A stretch of DNA of 22,618 nt from Parachlorella kessleri (GCA_001598975.1 BBXU01001998.1:1-22618); one strand, 5' to 3'. Counted from the first letter of the stretch, positions 10,759 through 21,924 are shown. Translations and numbers: made by a program. The notes: generated by a model from the sequence alone, not told the origin.

Positions 10759-13700
10759 CTACCCAAGTCGGCGCCACAGGGTTGCATGGACCGCCTGCAG
10801 CTGGTACCTGCGCTCACCTTGACGCAGCACATACGGAAGCTCCGCCTCCTGGACCAACTCAAAGTGGGGGCCCAGGGCCTGGGCCAGTGCCTCCTTGCCC
10901 CTGCAGTGCCGGCGGCCATCACAATTGATTTCTCAGTCCCACTACAATTGGAGTAGTCACGGCTTGAGGTGCCCAGGGTTCCCGCAAGACACGCATGCCA
11001 CCAGCGCGCCACCCTGGTGCTTGTACGACAGCCTGCAGATTAAGTGTGCTACATGCCAAGCATGGTAGTCGCAGGGTGAAGCCTGTGTCAGCCCACCTGA
11101 CCACACTGCCGGCTGCATCCCTAATGCCGCCCAGCCACAGCTGCTTGTCGGCCACCTCGGAGGACCAGGCGTAGGTGCTGGTCACCAGCAGGAGCCCACC
11201 CCTCCGGAGCAGGCCACGGTTGCCGCTGAGCCGGCCTGCAGGCACCTCGCATGAAGGCACAGCTGAACCCAGGGACCACACCCACCTGCTGCAACACTGC
11301 TCACTTTGCCTCCCTGGCCCTTGCCTGTAACTTCACTGCATCAAATGCTACTGCAAGCCGGCCCCAGAAAGCTACGCCAAACGCTGCCACCGCCTTCAGC
11401 CTGGGCTCACCAAGCAGCGCCTTGGGCGAGGGCATCCTCTCCAGGCACTCCGACACCAGCACGGCATCGTACGGCCCCATGTCGGCCGCCAGGCAGCAGG
11501 GGTCCATCTGCTTGAAGCTGGCATTGGCGCGAGCCGCTGCGTGCACGCCCACCGCCAGCGTCAGGTCCGTCTGCACCTCGCCCTCGTCCTGCAACACACA
11601 GCAGGGGTGCTCGCTGGAGGTCTGCTACCGAGGGGAGGGTGGGCATGCAGCACGGAAGACTGGAGCCAGCTGTCCTTCCACTCCGACCGGCTTCCCCAAC
11701 TTGGCAGCTCCTCATAGTATACTCAGAGGAGGCCTCGGGCACCGGTGCCACATGGACAATACATGCACACGCCCGGAGTGCGACCTCCCTGCCCCCCCTG
11801 CCAGCCCTCAGCTGAGAACCCCACACACCTTCCGCAAAAACCTCACGCTGCCCTCCGCCGCGGCCGCCAGCGCCGCCGCAATCGCCCGCGCGTCCAGGTC
11901 TATCCCAGTCACCCTCTCAAAGCTGCGGGCCAGCTCCAGGGTGACCCCGCCCACGCTGCACCCCACCTCCAGGGCTGTCTCCATGGGCACTCCCAGCCGG
12001 CCGGCGGCCATGGTCAGCAGCTTCGCCAGGCGCTGCGGGTAGCTGCAAACCAGCTCGGCTGGCAGGCAGGCCGTCCCTGCAGCGGCAGCAGCCAGGATCA
12101 TCCGTGGACCTTTCTCTGTAACCCAGCCACACAGGTAGTCACTTCATTGCAGGTAGTAGGCCCCAAGCACTGTGCCTGGCATGGCACAGCCCAACCAGGC
12201 CTGAAGTCCAAGCAACGCAGCCATGCCAATACAAATCAGCTCAGTTCTTGACCCTGACGACCACATACCTGCCAGCGCGTCCGCGGCCGAGCCGTAGTGC
12301 AGCAGCAGCTGCTGCTGGAGCGCCTCCTGCGCCGCCTGGTCCTCAGCCGCTCTGCTGCGCTTGGTGGAGGGGTCCCAGGCGCCGCGGTGGGGGCCGGGGG
12401 AGTCCATGCAGCTGGTCTGTTTAGGGCTGTCGCTGGTCACGATGCGGAAGCCTGGACAGGCAGCCGCGCAGGGCAGGCAGGAGTCTATTATGGCGTCCGT
12501 CATGTCATCATGGCGAAGAGATGCAGGCAGCTACAGAATGTATTGCACACAAAGCAGCGGCAGCAATGCGAAAAGCTCCCAGCTCGCCCACACCTGCCAA
12601 CACGCATCATCCCACTAAGGTTGATAATAAAAGTATCGTGCACCTACCTGCGTGCTGGAAGAAGTGGGGACGGAAGTGGAAGCGGGCAAAGATGCTAGCC
12701 TCGTCTCCAGTGGAGATGAAGGAGCCGCCCAGGATAATGTTGTGCTCGCCATCGTAGCAGGGGCTGCATGTAGGTGTGAACGACAAAGCTAAGGAGCAGG
12801 AGCGGCACTGCAATGAGTACCCTCTCATGAGGGCGCACAAGCAGCACATCTGATGCGTGGATGCGTCCGGCAGCTTGGAGATAGCCCGCCAGCCAGACCA
12901 TACCACCCTGTCCTCCCTCAGTCCCCAAGCAGTCTGCTGCAAACATAGGCGGCAGCCTGCTGGCCTTTGCTGTGAGGCAGCTGTGGGGCACACTCGTGTC
13001 TCCATGCACCACAAACAGCACGTGCCTGGAGAAGTCATCATAGTAGGGGTGCACGCCACGGCTGCCGGGCAGGGCCGCAAAGAAATCCTCACACCACTGC
13101 ACGCACCAGCGCCAGCTCAGTTGGCTCATTGTGCAGCTAGCAAAACCCCGCAAACACCCCCAGGCACCCCAGAACCAAGCAGCAGCAAGGAGGTGGTCCA
13201 CCGTCATCACCAACCTGCCAAACATTCCCAAACACATCATGGAAGCCGGCCGGTGTAGCTGGCATGGCATCTACAGCGCATTCAGCGCCGTATGCCAGGT
13301 TCAGGCTGGCCATCCCTCTGCACGTCATTGGCAGGCGCTCCAGTGAGGCATGCCCCAAACTTGTCAGGCCAACGATAGGCAGGGAACTTGCCTCAGGTTG
13401 CATACAAAGCATCACGTCACAGAAGTGTGCTGCTTTCCAAGGCGCACACGTGTTCCATCCGAGGCATCAGTCACCTGAAGGCCTCGCCGCTGCGTGACAT
13501 GACAGGGTCCTCGGCAGGACGGCCCTCAGCATCGCACTCCCCCACGCGGCGCATGCGGTGATGCTCCGGCTCAGTCAGCAGGCGGTACGCAGCAATTCCC
13601 TGCAGCAGGCCCGCCCAGACGCTAACCGCAGACTAAACTTGTGGATTCGCTGCCACCTGATACCACTGCCACTTCACATGAGGTCTCCCCCATGGGAGCT

Positions 13701-16700
13701 TGCACAGGCCTAGGAGACCCTCCTGACAGCTCAGCGCACCTGCAGCCCATGCGTGTGTGACAGCCAGGCGCAGTAGGCCTGCGCCTCATGGTGGTTCACC
13801 ACGGCGGGCAGCGCCCAGGGCATGTCCACCACCTCAAATGTGAGACGCAGCTGGTACAGGTGGGAGCCTGGCGGCATAGCAGCAGAGTGGCAGCGGCTGG
13901 ATCAGCAGCCATCAGGCAGGCAGGAACGGCATACCGCATGAGGCGGCCAGCACCCAGGCCAGCCCAACCAGCCTCATTGACTGCCGGCACACATCTCCTG
14001 CCAGTGAGTGAGCCGTCATCTGGACATAGCTCTGCCCTCCGTCCATGCGCCCCCAAATGTGCTTGAATCTGGCCAGCCAATAAAGGCAGCCCCAGGCCCC
14101 CACCTTGTGGGCCGGCCTGCACCCAGAAGGTGGGCCACTTGGCATTGCGGTATGTGCGCCACCGCCAGCCCTGCTCGCCCCACCACTCCTGCTGGCGGTA
14201 GCCGCCCGCCTTCACAAACTCCAGAAACTCCCCGTTGCTGCAGCAGCCAGAGGCGCAGAGATTCAAACCACCGCCTGCCCAAGAATGCAGCACAGCGCAG
14301 CACAGCAGGGCACAGCAGGGTGCAGTCGAGCCCCGACACCAGCCAAGAACCCTCTGCTCTGTGAGGGTTTTCTAGCTCCATACCAAGCGGCCCTACCCAC
14401 CCCAACCATAGAAACAGTCCTGTGCACTGCTTACTTCACCAGGGAGGGTCTGAACCAGATGTCTGTCCCTTCTAACGCTCCCACCCCCGCCCGTCTGCGA
14501 CAGTCACCGGCACAGCCTCACCAGACCAGGAACTTGGATGCCTTGAAAGGCTGCACATCGAAGGCACGCATGCCATACTCGTTGTCCCAGCCAAAGGTGG
14601 GCCAGTCCAGGGGCTTGCCCAGGGTCACACTGCCAGCGCCCACTGCAGCAGGGAAGCATTGGGTGCATTGGCCCCCAATGCCATATGGAGACTAATCACC
14701 GTTGCAGTTTCCCCAGGCCATGCACAACCACCACCTATGTCGCGACATAGGACATGTCGTCGAGGCAGCAGCAACTTGATCGGATCTTCCATCCATGGCA
14801 AGGACACCGCCCCTCCAATTTCAATAAACCCTGAACGCAAGCCGCAGCCCTTAGCACCGTGGCCTGCCTCCTTCAGATGCGCAGGCCAGTTGCCATGCTC
14901 CGTTTGTCTGGCTCTGGCGCGTGCCAGCCTCGCCCACCTGCAACCAGAGGGTTATCAGGAGCTGCCCTGCCCCCTTCCGCCACGGATGGATGGTAGGCCG
15001 GCCACTGCGGCGGGCGTCGCACCAGCGTGGCGGGCAGCTCCCGCATGAGCACCGAGCTTGTCTCCAGATGGATGCCCTCATGCTCAATGCCCATGAGAAT
15101 TGCCCACGCAGGCTTGCTCTGCAGCCAGTCGGTGCGGCGTGGCCAGCCTGAGGGTCTCTTGAAGATACTGCCAGTCCAATACATGGGACCAAGAGGCACT
15201 AGTATGGGCCCCTTGGGCACCCACCAACTACTTGCTGGGCGCAGCCCTGGTTCACCACTGCGGCCACCTACCAGCTGGCCGCAACGTAGGCATGCAAAGG
15301 GTAGGCACACCTGTGATGACACTCACCCACGTGATTGGCAGGTGGTCAAAGTACGGGTGAGTGAGGATGACCTCCTTCACCAGCTGATACACCTGGCGGC
15401 GGTACTCAACCACCTGTTTGACAGTAGCAACAGCATTGAGGTGGCACATACACAATGCTCAGTAGCTGGGGCAATAATGAGAAGGTGGGCTGCCGCTCCT
15501 GGTGTGGGCAAATCGGGCGAAGAACATGCTGTCCACCAAAGCGGGGTAAATGTATGAGGGCAAGCCTGGGACCTACCTCTCGAACGGAGGGCCAGTCCAT
15601 CTCGTTCTTGCTCATGTCATCCCACTGCATCTCATCCACTCCCACCTCGCTGATCTGCAGCCACGTACCCCGTAGGATGATCATCTTGGTTCTTACACAT
15701 GCTTGGGCCTCCCTCAAACTATGCACCAAGCCATCTACCAGCTGCCTGGAGATTTTCACTATTGTACACGTCCCTGTCCCAGGAGGCTTGTATAGTGCCA
15801 ATGCCTGCAGTGCTGTGCTCCTACAAGGCCAATAATTCGCAGTCTGCAAACACACCTCTTCCAGGTGCGCATTGATGCCGCTGGGAATGATGCCAGCAAC
15901 ACGAAGCTTGTTGACATAGAAAACTGCAGAGAAGCCGTAGCAGGTCCTTGGACAGGGCGGGGCGCCAGGCGGCACACACTGGCGGGTGCATGAATCCATC
16001 CTGACGAGAGTATAGCACAGGGGTGGTGGTCTGACCTACCCAGCCCATATACTTGCAGCCCCATCCGCACTTACAAGGGTCGTGCTCACCTGCCACATGG
16101 GAGTAGTAGAAAATAAACGGGTGGCGCAGGGCATGGTAGGGCGGCCTATAGAAGGCCTCCTCGCCTTGCAGCGCTGAGAACAGCACCTCCGTCAGCACCA
16201 CCTGCATAGGGCATGGTGGCGGCGCGTGTGGTACATCATACTGCAACCTGGGCCCTGGGAGACGTAACGGCGGTAAGGCTGCCATGAGCACCATGTTCCC
16301 TGTCTTAGACAACCCTCCGTGCGCGTTGCATCAGTACCAGGTTAGGCAGAACATTCGAAGCGACTGCCTCTGGGTGCCGCAGGTGCCGCACTAAGCGGGC
16401 TGGCACCCCCACGCCCCACCGGCAGAGGTAGAAGTTCGCACCGCAACATTGCCCTCTTCTAAATACTCGCCTTGGGCCCAGCTAAACATACGATGGTCAT
16501 GGAGCCAGCAGTACGCCTCCTGACAGCGGGTCATGCATTGGTCAGGCTTGCTCACCTGTTTGTGAAGTAGTTTAGCACCTCCTGGCGGGTGCAGGTGCCC
16601 AGGTTGGGCACCGGCAGCGAGGTGATGCTGCCGTCAGCCAGCACACCAGGGGTGCCCTGCACAGGGGCTGCTCCCGTCCACCACCAGTCCGGCCGCTCGC

Positions 16701-16991
16701 CGTCGCGTCCAGACACCAGCTCAGTGTTGCCCCTGCAGTACAAGCCGGCAGTCTCCTTGTGCCGAGACCACAAATACAGCAGGTATATTGTCCTGCCATA
16801 GAACTGGTGGACCAACTGTAGATGCCAGCGCCATGCAGGGGCCTGGGCCTGCACCTTAGGTTCTTTCGCCAGGGCTCCTCTAGTGTGGCTGGGTGTTCCT
16901 CTTGTGTCTTGCGGCGCTTGATTGTTTGGATGCTGCACTCATCTACACCGTGCTCAACTGGCTGGGCCGTCTCTTGCAGCCACGACGGCAT
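10759..16991 (-). CDS. ovoA: OvoA: 5-histidylcysteine sulfoxide synthase / thiohistidine N-methyltransferase
   Basis: Joins Cys to His C5 with O2 and non-haem Fe(II); after a separate C-S lyase step its C-terminal domain methylates the product to ovothiol A. Nineteen exons (minus): 16991-16855, 16732-16556, 16201-16090, 15923-15856, 15654-15577, 15413-15327, 15118-14938, 14642-14522, 14237-14104, 13867-13740, 13599-13475, 13317-13215, 13096-13026, 12763-12648, 12451-12269, 12076-11829, 11588-11411, 11235-11097, 10900-10759; about 842 aa. Order: N-terminal WWWTG segment; DinB-like domain with probable Fe ligands His140 (YYSHV), His233 and His237 (IEHEGIHLE); sulfatase-modifying-like domain (GWDNEYG, FHDVFGNVWQ, GGSFIS, FRPHFFQH) to about 550; linker; methyltransferase with LEVGCSVGG (643-651) and acidic Asp667. 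All junctions keep phase except exon 2/3, which is one base short. The intron at 13025-12764 begins with GC. The ATG and first exon are inferred from phase only. Family assignment is firm. Confidence 0.94.
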
Positions 16992-17326
16992 CCTGGCCGT
17001 ATGCAGCTAGTTGCTGCTAATCACAAGCTGCTCGTCAGGAAGAGAGTGCCAACTCCGCTTCAGGCCTCCCTAGGTGATGCAATACTGTATGCGTTTGCTT
17101 GCATAGTGGCCAATGTACTGACTAGTCCGGAATGATTCCCGACACGAAGACTGGACATGTGGCGCGCGATGTCCGCATGCGCAGCACGGCGAGACCAATC
17201 ATGACTCATCACCCAGACCTTCCCACAAGGCCCGTCACGCTTGGCAGTGCCGTGAGCAGAAGTGGTTGAATTCGACCGCTGCGCACGTGACCTCGTCTCG
17301 CAGACAAAACTTGTGCGCTCTCCACC
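16992..17326. promoter_or_regulatory. Probable bidirectional promoter of ovoA and the DUF1279 gene
   Basis: 335 bp between divergent start codons. It contains the palindrome ATGACTCAT (17201-17209), identical to the classic bZIP (Gcn4/AP-1 type) site, and CCAAT boxes at 17110-17114 and 17195-17199, the latter only one base from the palindrome. Such clustering suits a regulated promoter, but algal use of these motifs is not shown by the sequence. Confidence 0.5.
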
Positions 17327-18483
17327 ATGCAGCTGACCGCCCTTCACGCCAGGCCGCAGCTCCTGACAAGGCCTACCAGGCAGCTAACTGGTTTGGCCAG
17401 GTATGACGCGGTACACTTGACATGGCCTGGGCTTCTAGACACCCTGGCTCGAGACATTGTTAGTCCTCAGTGGCGTCCTGTCATGCAGCCCTGCCACTAC
17501 TGGGCCGCCACAGCCTCCTCCTGGCTGACCTGCAGGCCCAGCCTTTTCTTTCGAGGTGGGCGGCCGCCGTACCAGCGCCACCTGGTACCAGCGGCAGTGA
17601 ACACGGAGCCCAACCGCAAGGCAAGGGCAGGGAGAGGCAGTGTTGTTGTATTGTGCATGGGCGTCTGGTGCTTTGTTTCGTTAAAAATGAAGCATCAGCT
17701 GCAGGCCTGTTGCAAGGGGAGCTAGCTGCCAGTTTGCGGGTGGTCTTGGCAGCAACCTGTGAACATGGGGCTTTGTACCTCAGCCGTGTTTGCCGCCGGC
17801 CCTGGTCCCTGCCCTGCTGCAGACTGAGGCGGAGGAGACCACAGAGAAGTATGGGCTGGAGGCGGGGCTGTACAAGGTGATGACGTCAGGCGAGGAGGAG
17901 GGGAAGCCTGGCAAGGGGCAGCAGGCCAAGGAGCTCCTCAAGCGCTACGGCAGCGCCTACCTCATCACTTCCATCTCCTTCGCAATCGTCTCCTTTGGGG
18001 CCTGTTACTTTGCTGTCAATGCTGGTAAGGCATGGCTTTGTTGGTTGGGTCGGTGGCGCAGCACCCTGGCTTCCTCTCCAACCGGGGTTGCAGGGCGTTT
18101 GGTCTGTGCGCTATGTGGCCTTGCTTGCCAATGAGTTTGGAGTGGCAGCCCGCTTTTGGTCGGTGCGAACAGCTGCTGTCATGGTGGACTGCCTGCCTGA
18201 TGTTAGGCTTACCAATAGCTCGCTGGCTGGCAGGCATGTTACCTGCACTTGCGCTGGTTGCCACGCAGGGGTGGACGTGGGGTCCCTTCTGGCCAAGGTG
18301 GGCCTGCAGGTGACGGACACCAGCGAGAAGGTGGGCACGGTGGCCATAGCATACGCAGCACACAAAGCGCTGTCGCCGGTGCGCTTCCCGCCCACCGTCG
18401 CGCTCACGCCGCTGGTGGCGCGGTGGCTGGGGAGGGAGGAGCCGGAGAAGGCAGCTGGTGAGGAGGGCTCAGGCAAGGAGTAA
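17327..18483 (+). CDS. DUF1279 (FAM210-like) membrane protein, probably organelle-targeted
   Basis: Four exons: 17327-17400, 17536-17620, 17823-18024, 18269-18483; 191 residues ending in TAA, all phases agreeing. The N terminus (MQLTALHARPQLLTRPTRQL) is rich in Arg/Thr/Leu and lacks acidic residues, as in chloroplast or mitochondrial transit peptides. A charged region (about 54-90) follows, then AKELLKRYGSAY, one transmembrane helix (about 98-120), GVDVGSLLAKVGL, EKVGTVAIAYAAHKALSPVRFPPTVALTP and a charged tail. This order is the DUF1279 signature, found in FAM210 proteins of mitochondria and in plastid homologues; the molecular role is not well defined. The second intron has a GC donor (AAG|GCAAGG) and the exact phase for the join. 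It shares its upstream region with ovoA. Exon 2 start is chosen from phase and a pyrimidine-rich acceptor (gacctgcag). Confidence 0.9.
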
Positions 18484-19170
18484 GTGTTTTGGCGGGTTTG
18501 CTTTGTGAGGAGAAGATAGTTTTTGTCCTGGCTGAGTATGGCCCAGTGCCTTTATAAGGTGCTTTGACGTGTTGAGTGGCTGGTGGGCATTGGTGTTGGA
18601 TAGCTGGCAAGAGATTCGCTGAGTGGACAAGTGGGCGTGTGTTTAATGGTGTACTTTAGTCCTTATGCCTGTGGCCAGCTTCAAGCCGGCTCGCATGCCG
18701 AGGAAGGGACTTTGCTAATCAAACTCACGGGGGGTTGCAAGTTCTGTCCTTCTCCGGTCATCTCTCTGTGGCAAATCGTGCTGCTATCACAACTTCTTGA
18801 CCGGATCACTGACCCTCTCTGTTGAAATTTCATTTTCTGTGTTTGCTCACAATATATGCGTCACAGGCATCGTTACTAGGCTGCCGTTTGTGGTATAGGT
18901 TCACTCTGCCATGCAGGGCTGCTGGCTGGTCAAGTTTTGCATTTCATCGGCTGTATGGCATTCTCAGCTGCTGTTGCCATATTTTGATTGCATTCATGCT
19001 GGTTGCATTGTTTCCCTGAGCCAATCAGTCGCTGCAGGTCATGACCGGAGGATATGAACTGGCCGGGAAGTCTGGGAACGTGTGGACAGGTGTAAACTAC
19101 GTCTGGTGCAAGGTTGAAGAGGGCTTGCTGGGCAGTAGACCCTCAAGATTCTTGTCCTGGGGTCATCTGT
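18484..19170. other. Gene-free stretch; probable 3' UTR of the DUF1279 gene
   Basis: T-rich plus-strand sequence without convincing coding exons. The first TGTAA downstream of the stop is at 19091-19095, which would give a 3' UTR of about 600 nt. Confidence 0.45.
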
Positions 19171-19171
19171 T

Positions 19172-20330
19172 GCACACTGTTTCCTGCCAAGGCAGCTTTA
19201 GGCCATGCGGTACAGGAGGACGCCCTGCGGCCTTGCCACCTCCGTGGCAAGCATCAAGATATTTATCTAGTGCGGCTCCAGGCCGTCTATGTGGCCCGTG
19301 CGCTGCCTTCACGACTACTAGTCGTTCCATTATAGACGTGGTGCTTGCTGGGCTCACTAGTAAGCCCAGTGACAATGCTGCCGGCCCTACCAGTGTAGTA
19401 GTTGCAGCACTGCCCCATGGCATGAGGAACCTTGTGGTAAGCATGCCCCCCTTACCCCGCTCCTTCCTCAGGGCTGTTGGTGTTTGAGGCCCAAGCCAGG
19501 GCTTGTCCAGCATGTCCTTCGGGTGTGGTGCAGCAGATGCCGTGGAGCAGCAGCATGCACCCAAGGGTGCGCCACTGCTCCACCGCTAGCAGGTCCTGCC
19601 GGCCCCGGGGATGGCACCTGGGGATAGCAAAAGCTGGTCCCCAGTGGACAGGAAGGGGGGTCTTCCTCTGCTGCTGGTTCTGGTGCAGGGCTTCTGCCTA
19701 GGGCTGTGTGCAGCCCCCAGCGGGCTCATGCAGCAGGCCGTCATAGGTCACCGCGGCCGACACGGGTATCCCAGGCAGCTGCCGTGGCCGACACGGTTGC
19801 TGGTGTGGGGGCCATCCAGCTGGTGGTGAGCGATGGGATCGTCCTGTGGGCAGCCGTCACCTGGGCTCCAGCGGCGGCTGCTGCCCATGCGCGCGCTCAA
19901 GCTCACAGCCCATTGCCCTGGCTTGTCTTACTTTGGCCGTTGCCTGGGCTGCCCGCTGGCAGCGTGGCCGTGTACCAGCCTACTAAGGGAGCCCTGGGGC
20001 TGTAACTCTAGGCTATGGTCATCATCGTTGCAAGAAGGGCCTCCTTCCTGTCCCTGGCCCCACTGGGAAACGGTCTCGGCTGTCTAGTTAGTGCTGCTGG
20101 GGCTCAACCTGGGCACTGCTGCTGCATGGCACGGTTACCCAAAGCCCCATGGCACATTGCTGCTCCTGCTGGTCAAGCCTGGTTCAGGGCCTGAAGGCTC
20201 CCGGAAGGTGGGGAGGGAGGGCTTGAGACTCAGCAAGGTGGAGCCATTGCTTGGTGCTGTGCACTGCCAGCTGCTGCTGCTAGCTGCTGTTTTTGTTGGT
20301 GCTGGCAGGGTAGTGCGAACGGAGGCTTAG
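19172..20330 (+). other. Coding-like fragments, possible unresolved or decaying gene
   Basis: Several short plus-strand stretches read like protein but do not chain into one clean model. 19174-19335, after acceptor aaggcag, codes HAVQEDALRPCHLRGKHQD and then a Leu/Val-rich tail to TAG. About 19611-19745 codes a hydrophobic segment (LPLLLVLVQGFCLGLC). About 19777-19826 reads AAVADTVAGVGAIQL. 20091-20330 is Leu-rich with a stop. Frames change between pieces and stops intervene, so this is either a gene with many small exons that I cannot resolve or a relic. Within it the sequence ccgacacgg recurs at 19757 and 19789. No family recognised. Confidence 0.3.
19347..19465 (+). repeat. Dispersed duplicated block, copy A
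   Basis: Starts with gctgggctcactagtaagc and ends past ccccatggcatgag...ggtaagcatgcccccc. The first 23 nt match copy B (22095-22117) at 21 positions, and the end contains the same GGTAAGCAT splice-donor-like sequence followed by a C-rich run. The middle is diverged. It looks like an exon end plus donor copied to two places. Confidence 0.6.
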
Positions 20331-20740
20331 GGGGTGAACCGCCAGTGTACAGTGTACCGACAGGACTGGATGCAGGTATGCTCTGGTCTTGCCTCTGCGC
20401 AGTTGCAGCTGCGAGCTCGAGGTCCCCTCGTTGACAATCTCCCATGAGGGAGGGACTGCTAGGTAGCAGGAGGCTCCCTTCCCTCCTTGTTCCTACTGGG
20501 GCTGTCTCCCCTCGCTGCCATGGCACAACAGCATGCATGTGATATCAAATGACTTCCCCGTGTTGCTGCCCCACGGTTCTGGGACCTTCCACACACGCCT
20601 AATCAGCTGGGTGGCTGGACGCGGAGGCCCAACATCCCCTCCCCTCATAAGAAACCCTGCTAGTCCGGGTAAACCAGGCTTGGAAACCTGCTGGGTAACT
20701 CAAGCTTGGAGACGAGTACTCTCTCTCCTTCTAGGCACAC

Positions 20741-21803
20741 ATGACGATGGCCTGGAGTCAGGGTGCTATAGCCCTGGTGCTGCTCGGCATGCTGCTCTGC
20801 TCTCACAGCGCCTGTGAGTCGACATGTCAAGGTCCACACACCGACAGTATGGCTGGGGAGCCACCCCTTGCTAAATGCCACCTTGGCTCTGGTATTGTTA
20901 GCAACAGGACGGGTGCATGCACCACAAGTGCACCAGGGTGGTTGGGTTGCTTGCATGCGTCCACCAGAACAATTGAGACAGTGGTAGCTTGAAAGGCTGG
21001 CGCCACCATTGCTTGGCACATGCACTGCAGGCTGTGCAGCCCTACCCACTGGTGGCGCTGCAGTTGCGGATGGTTCTCCTAGACCATGCGACCAGACTAT
21101 CAGGAGCGGCGTGCGCATCCATGGTGGCAGCCAGGACCTGGCAACAGTCTACGCAGGCAGCTCTACCCAATGCTGCACCGTCTGCCGCCAGCGCAGCGGG
21201 TGCATGACCTGGACCTACCGCCTCTCTGGCGGCCAGCCCAGGTGTTCCATCATTGCTGGGAAGGGTGAGTGGGAGGGCAGGCTGCAGCAGGGGTCAAATA
21301 CCCCATTGTAGGCAGACGTCTACAGCTATCGACAGCACAACTGGAGCCAGAACCGGGAGGGTGGGGCAACTGCAAACAAGGGCTGCATAACGCTACACGA
21401 CGGCACACCTAGCATATAGCCCACAGGTTGCGAATCCCTGCCACAGTACATGACTGCGTGGACAAGTAACATCACATTTACAAACAACAAGGATGACATG
21501 TCAAGCCTTTTCTCGGATGCAGGCGAGTACATTGAAATCAACGACAGCTATGATGCCGGGTGGTGAGGAGGTCAAGGAAAGAATGAGACGGCAACGATGG
21601 AAGCCAATGCCTAAGCACGGTGCATGAGTGGAAGGTCTTGTGACTTTGCGAAGGGACACTACGACTTTAGGATATACTGTATGCCCCACACACTTCCCTC
21701 CACTGCTGTCACGACTCGCTTGCCCAGTATCCTTTCATGCGGCTGGCCACCTGTCAAGTGTCATGCTTACGAGGACAAAGTGTGCAAGGATATGTCCACT
21801 TGA
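20741..21803 (+). CDS. Small secreted Cys-rich protein with PAN/apple-like module (provisional model)
   Basis: Exon 1 (20741-20813) encodes a classic signal peptide (MTMAWSQGAIALVLLGMLLC) and ends at a strong donor T|GTGAGTC. Exon 2 (21031-21264) joins in phase and carries TQCCTVCRQRSGCMTWTY...RCSI with Cys72, 73, 76, 82 and 96, the spacing of small PAN/apple (PAN_4-type) carbohydrate- or protein-binding modules. Exon 3 (21316-21360) reads DVYSYRQHNWSQNREG. Proposed exons 4 (21427-21562) and 5 (21629-21803) keep phase and read like protein (DAGEYIEINDSYDAG; CDFAKGHYDFRIYC; KCHAYEDKVCKDMS), giving 220 residues to TGA. The introns are small (51, 66 and 66 bp) and the last acceptor (gcatgag) is poor. 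If intron 3 is retained the protein would stop at 21417-21419; if intron 4 is not spliced it would stop at 21564. A TGTAA follows at 21925. Confidence 0.6.
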
Positions 21804-21924
21804 GGTCTATAACCGAATTTCTCCTATGAGGCTGCATTGCATTGCCAGTGACGGGGGCGCGGTCGACAGAACAGGTCTCTAGCGGAAGTAACCTAAGTTT
21901 CTGCCAACTTTTCTCTTTACACCA

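Noticed and set aside
16202..16555. Micro-exon (C TGG after tttag near 16480) to mend the ovoA frame
   Set aside because: It would need a non-consensus GCCCAA donor and would add one residue more than the family has; a one-base indel fits better.
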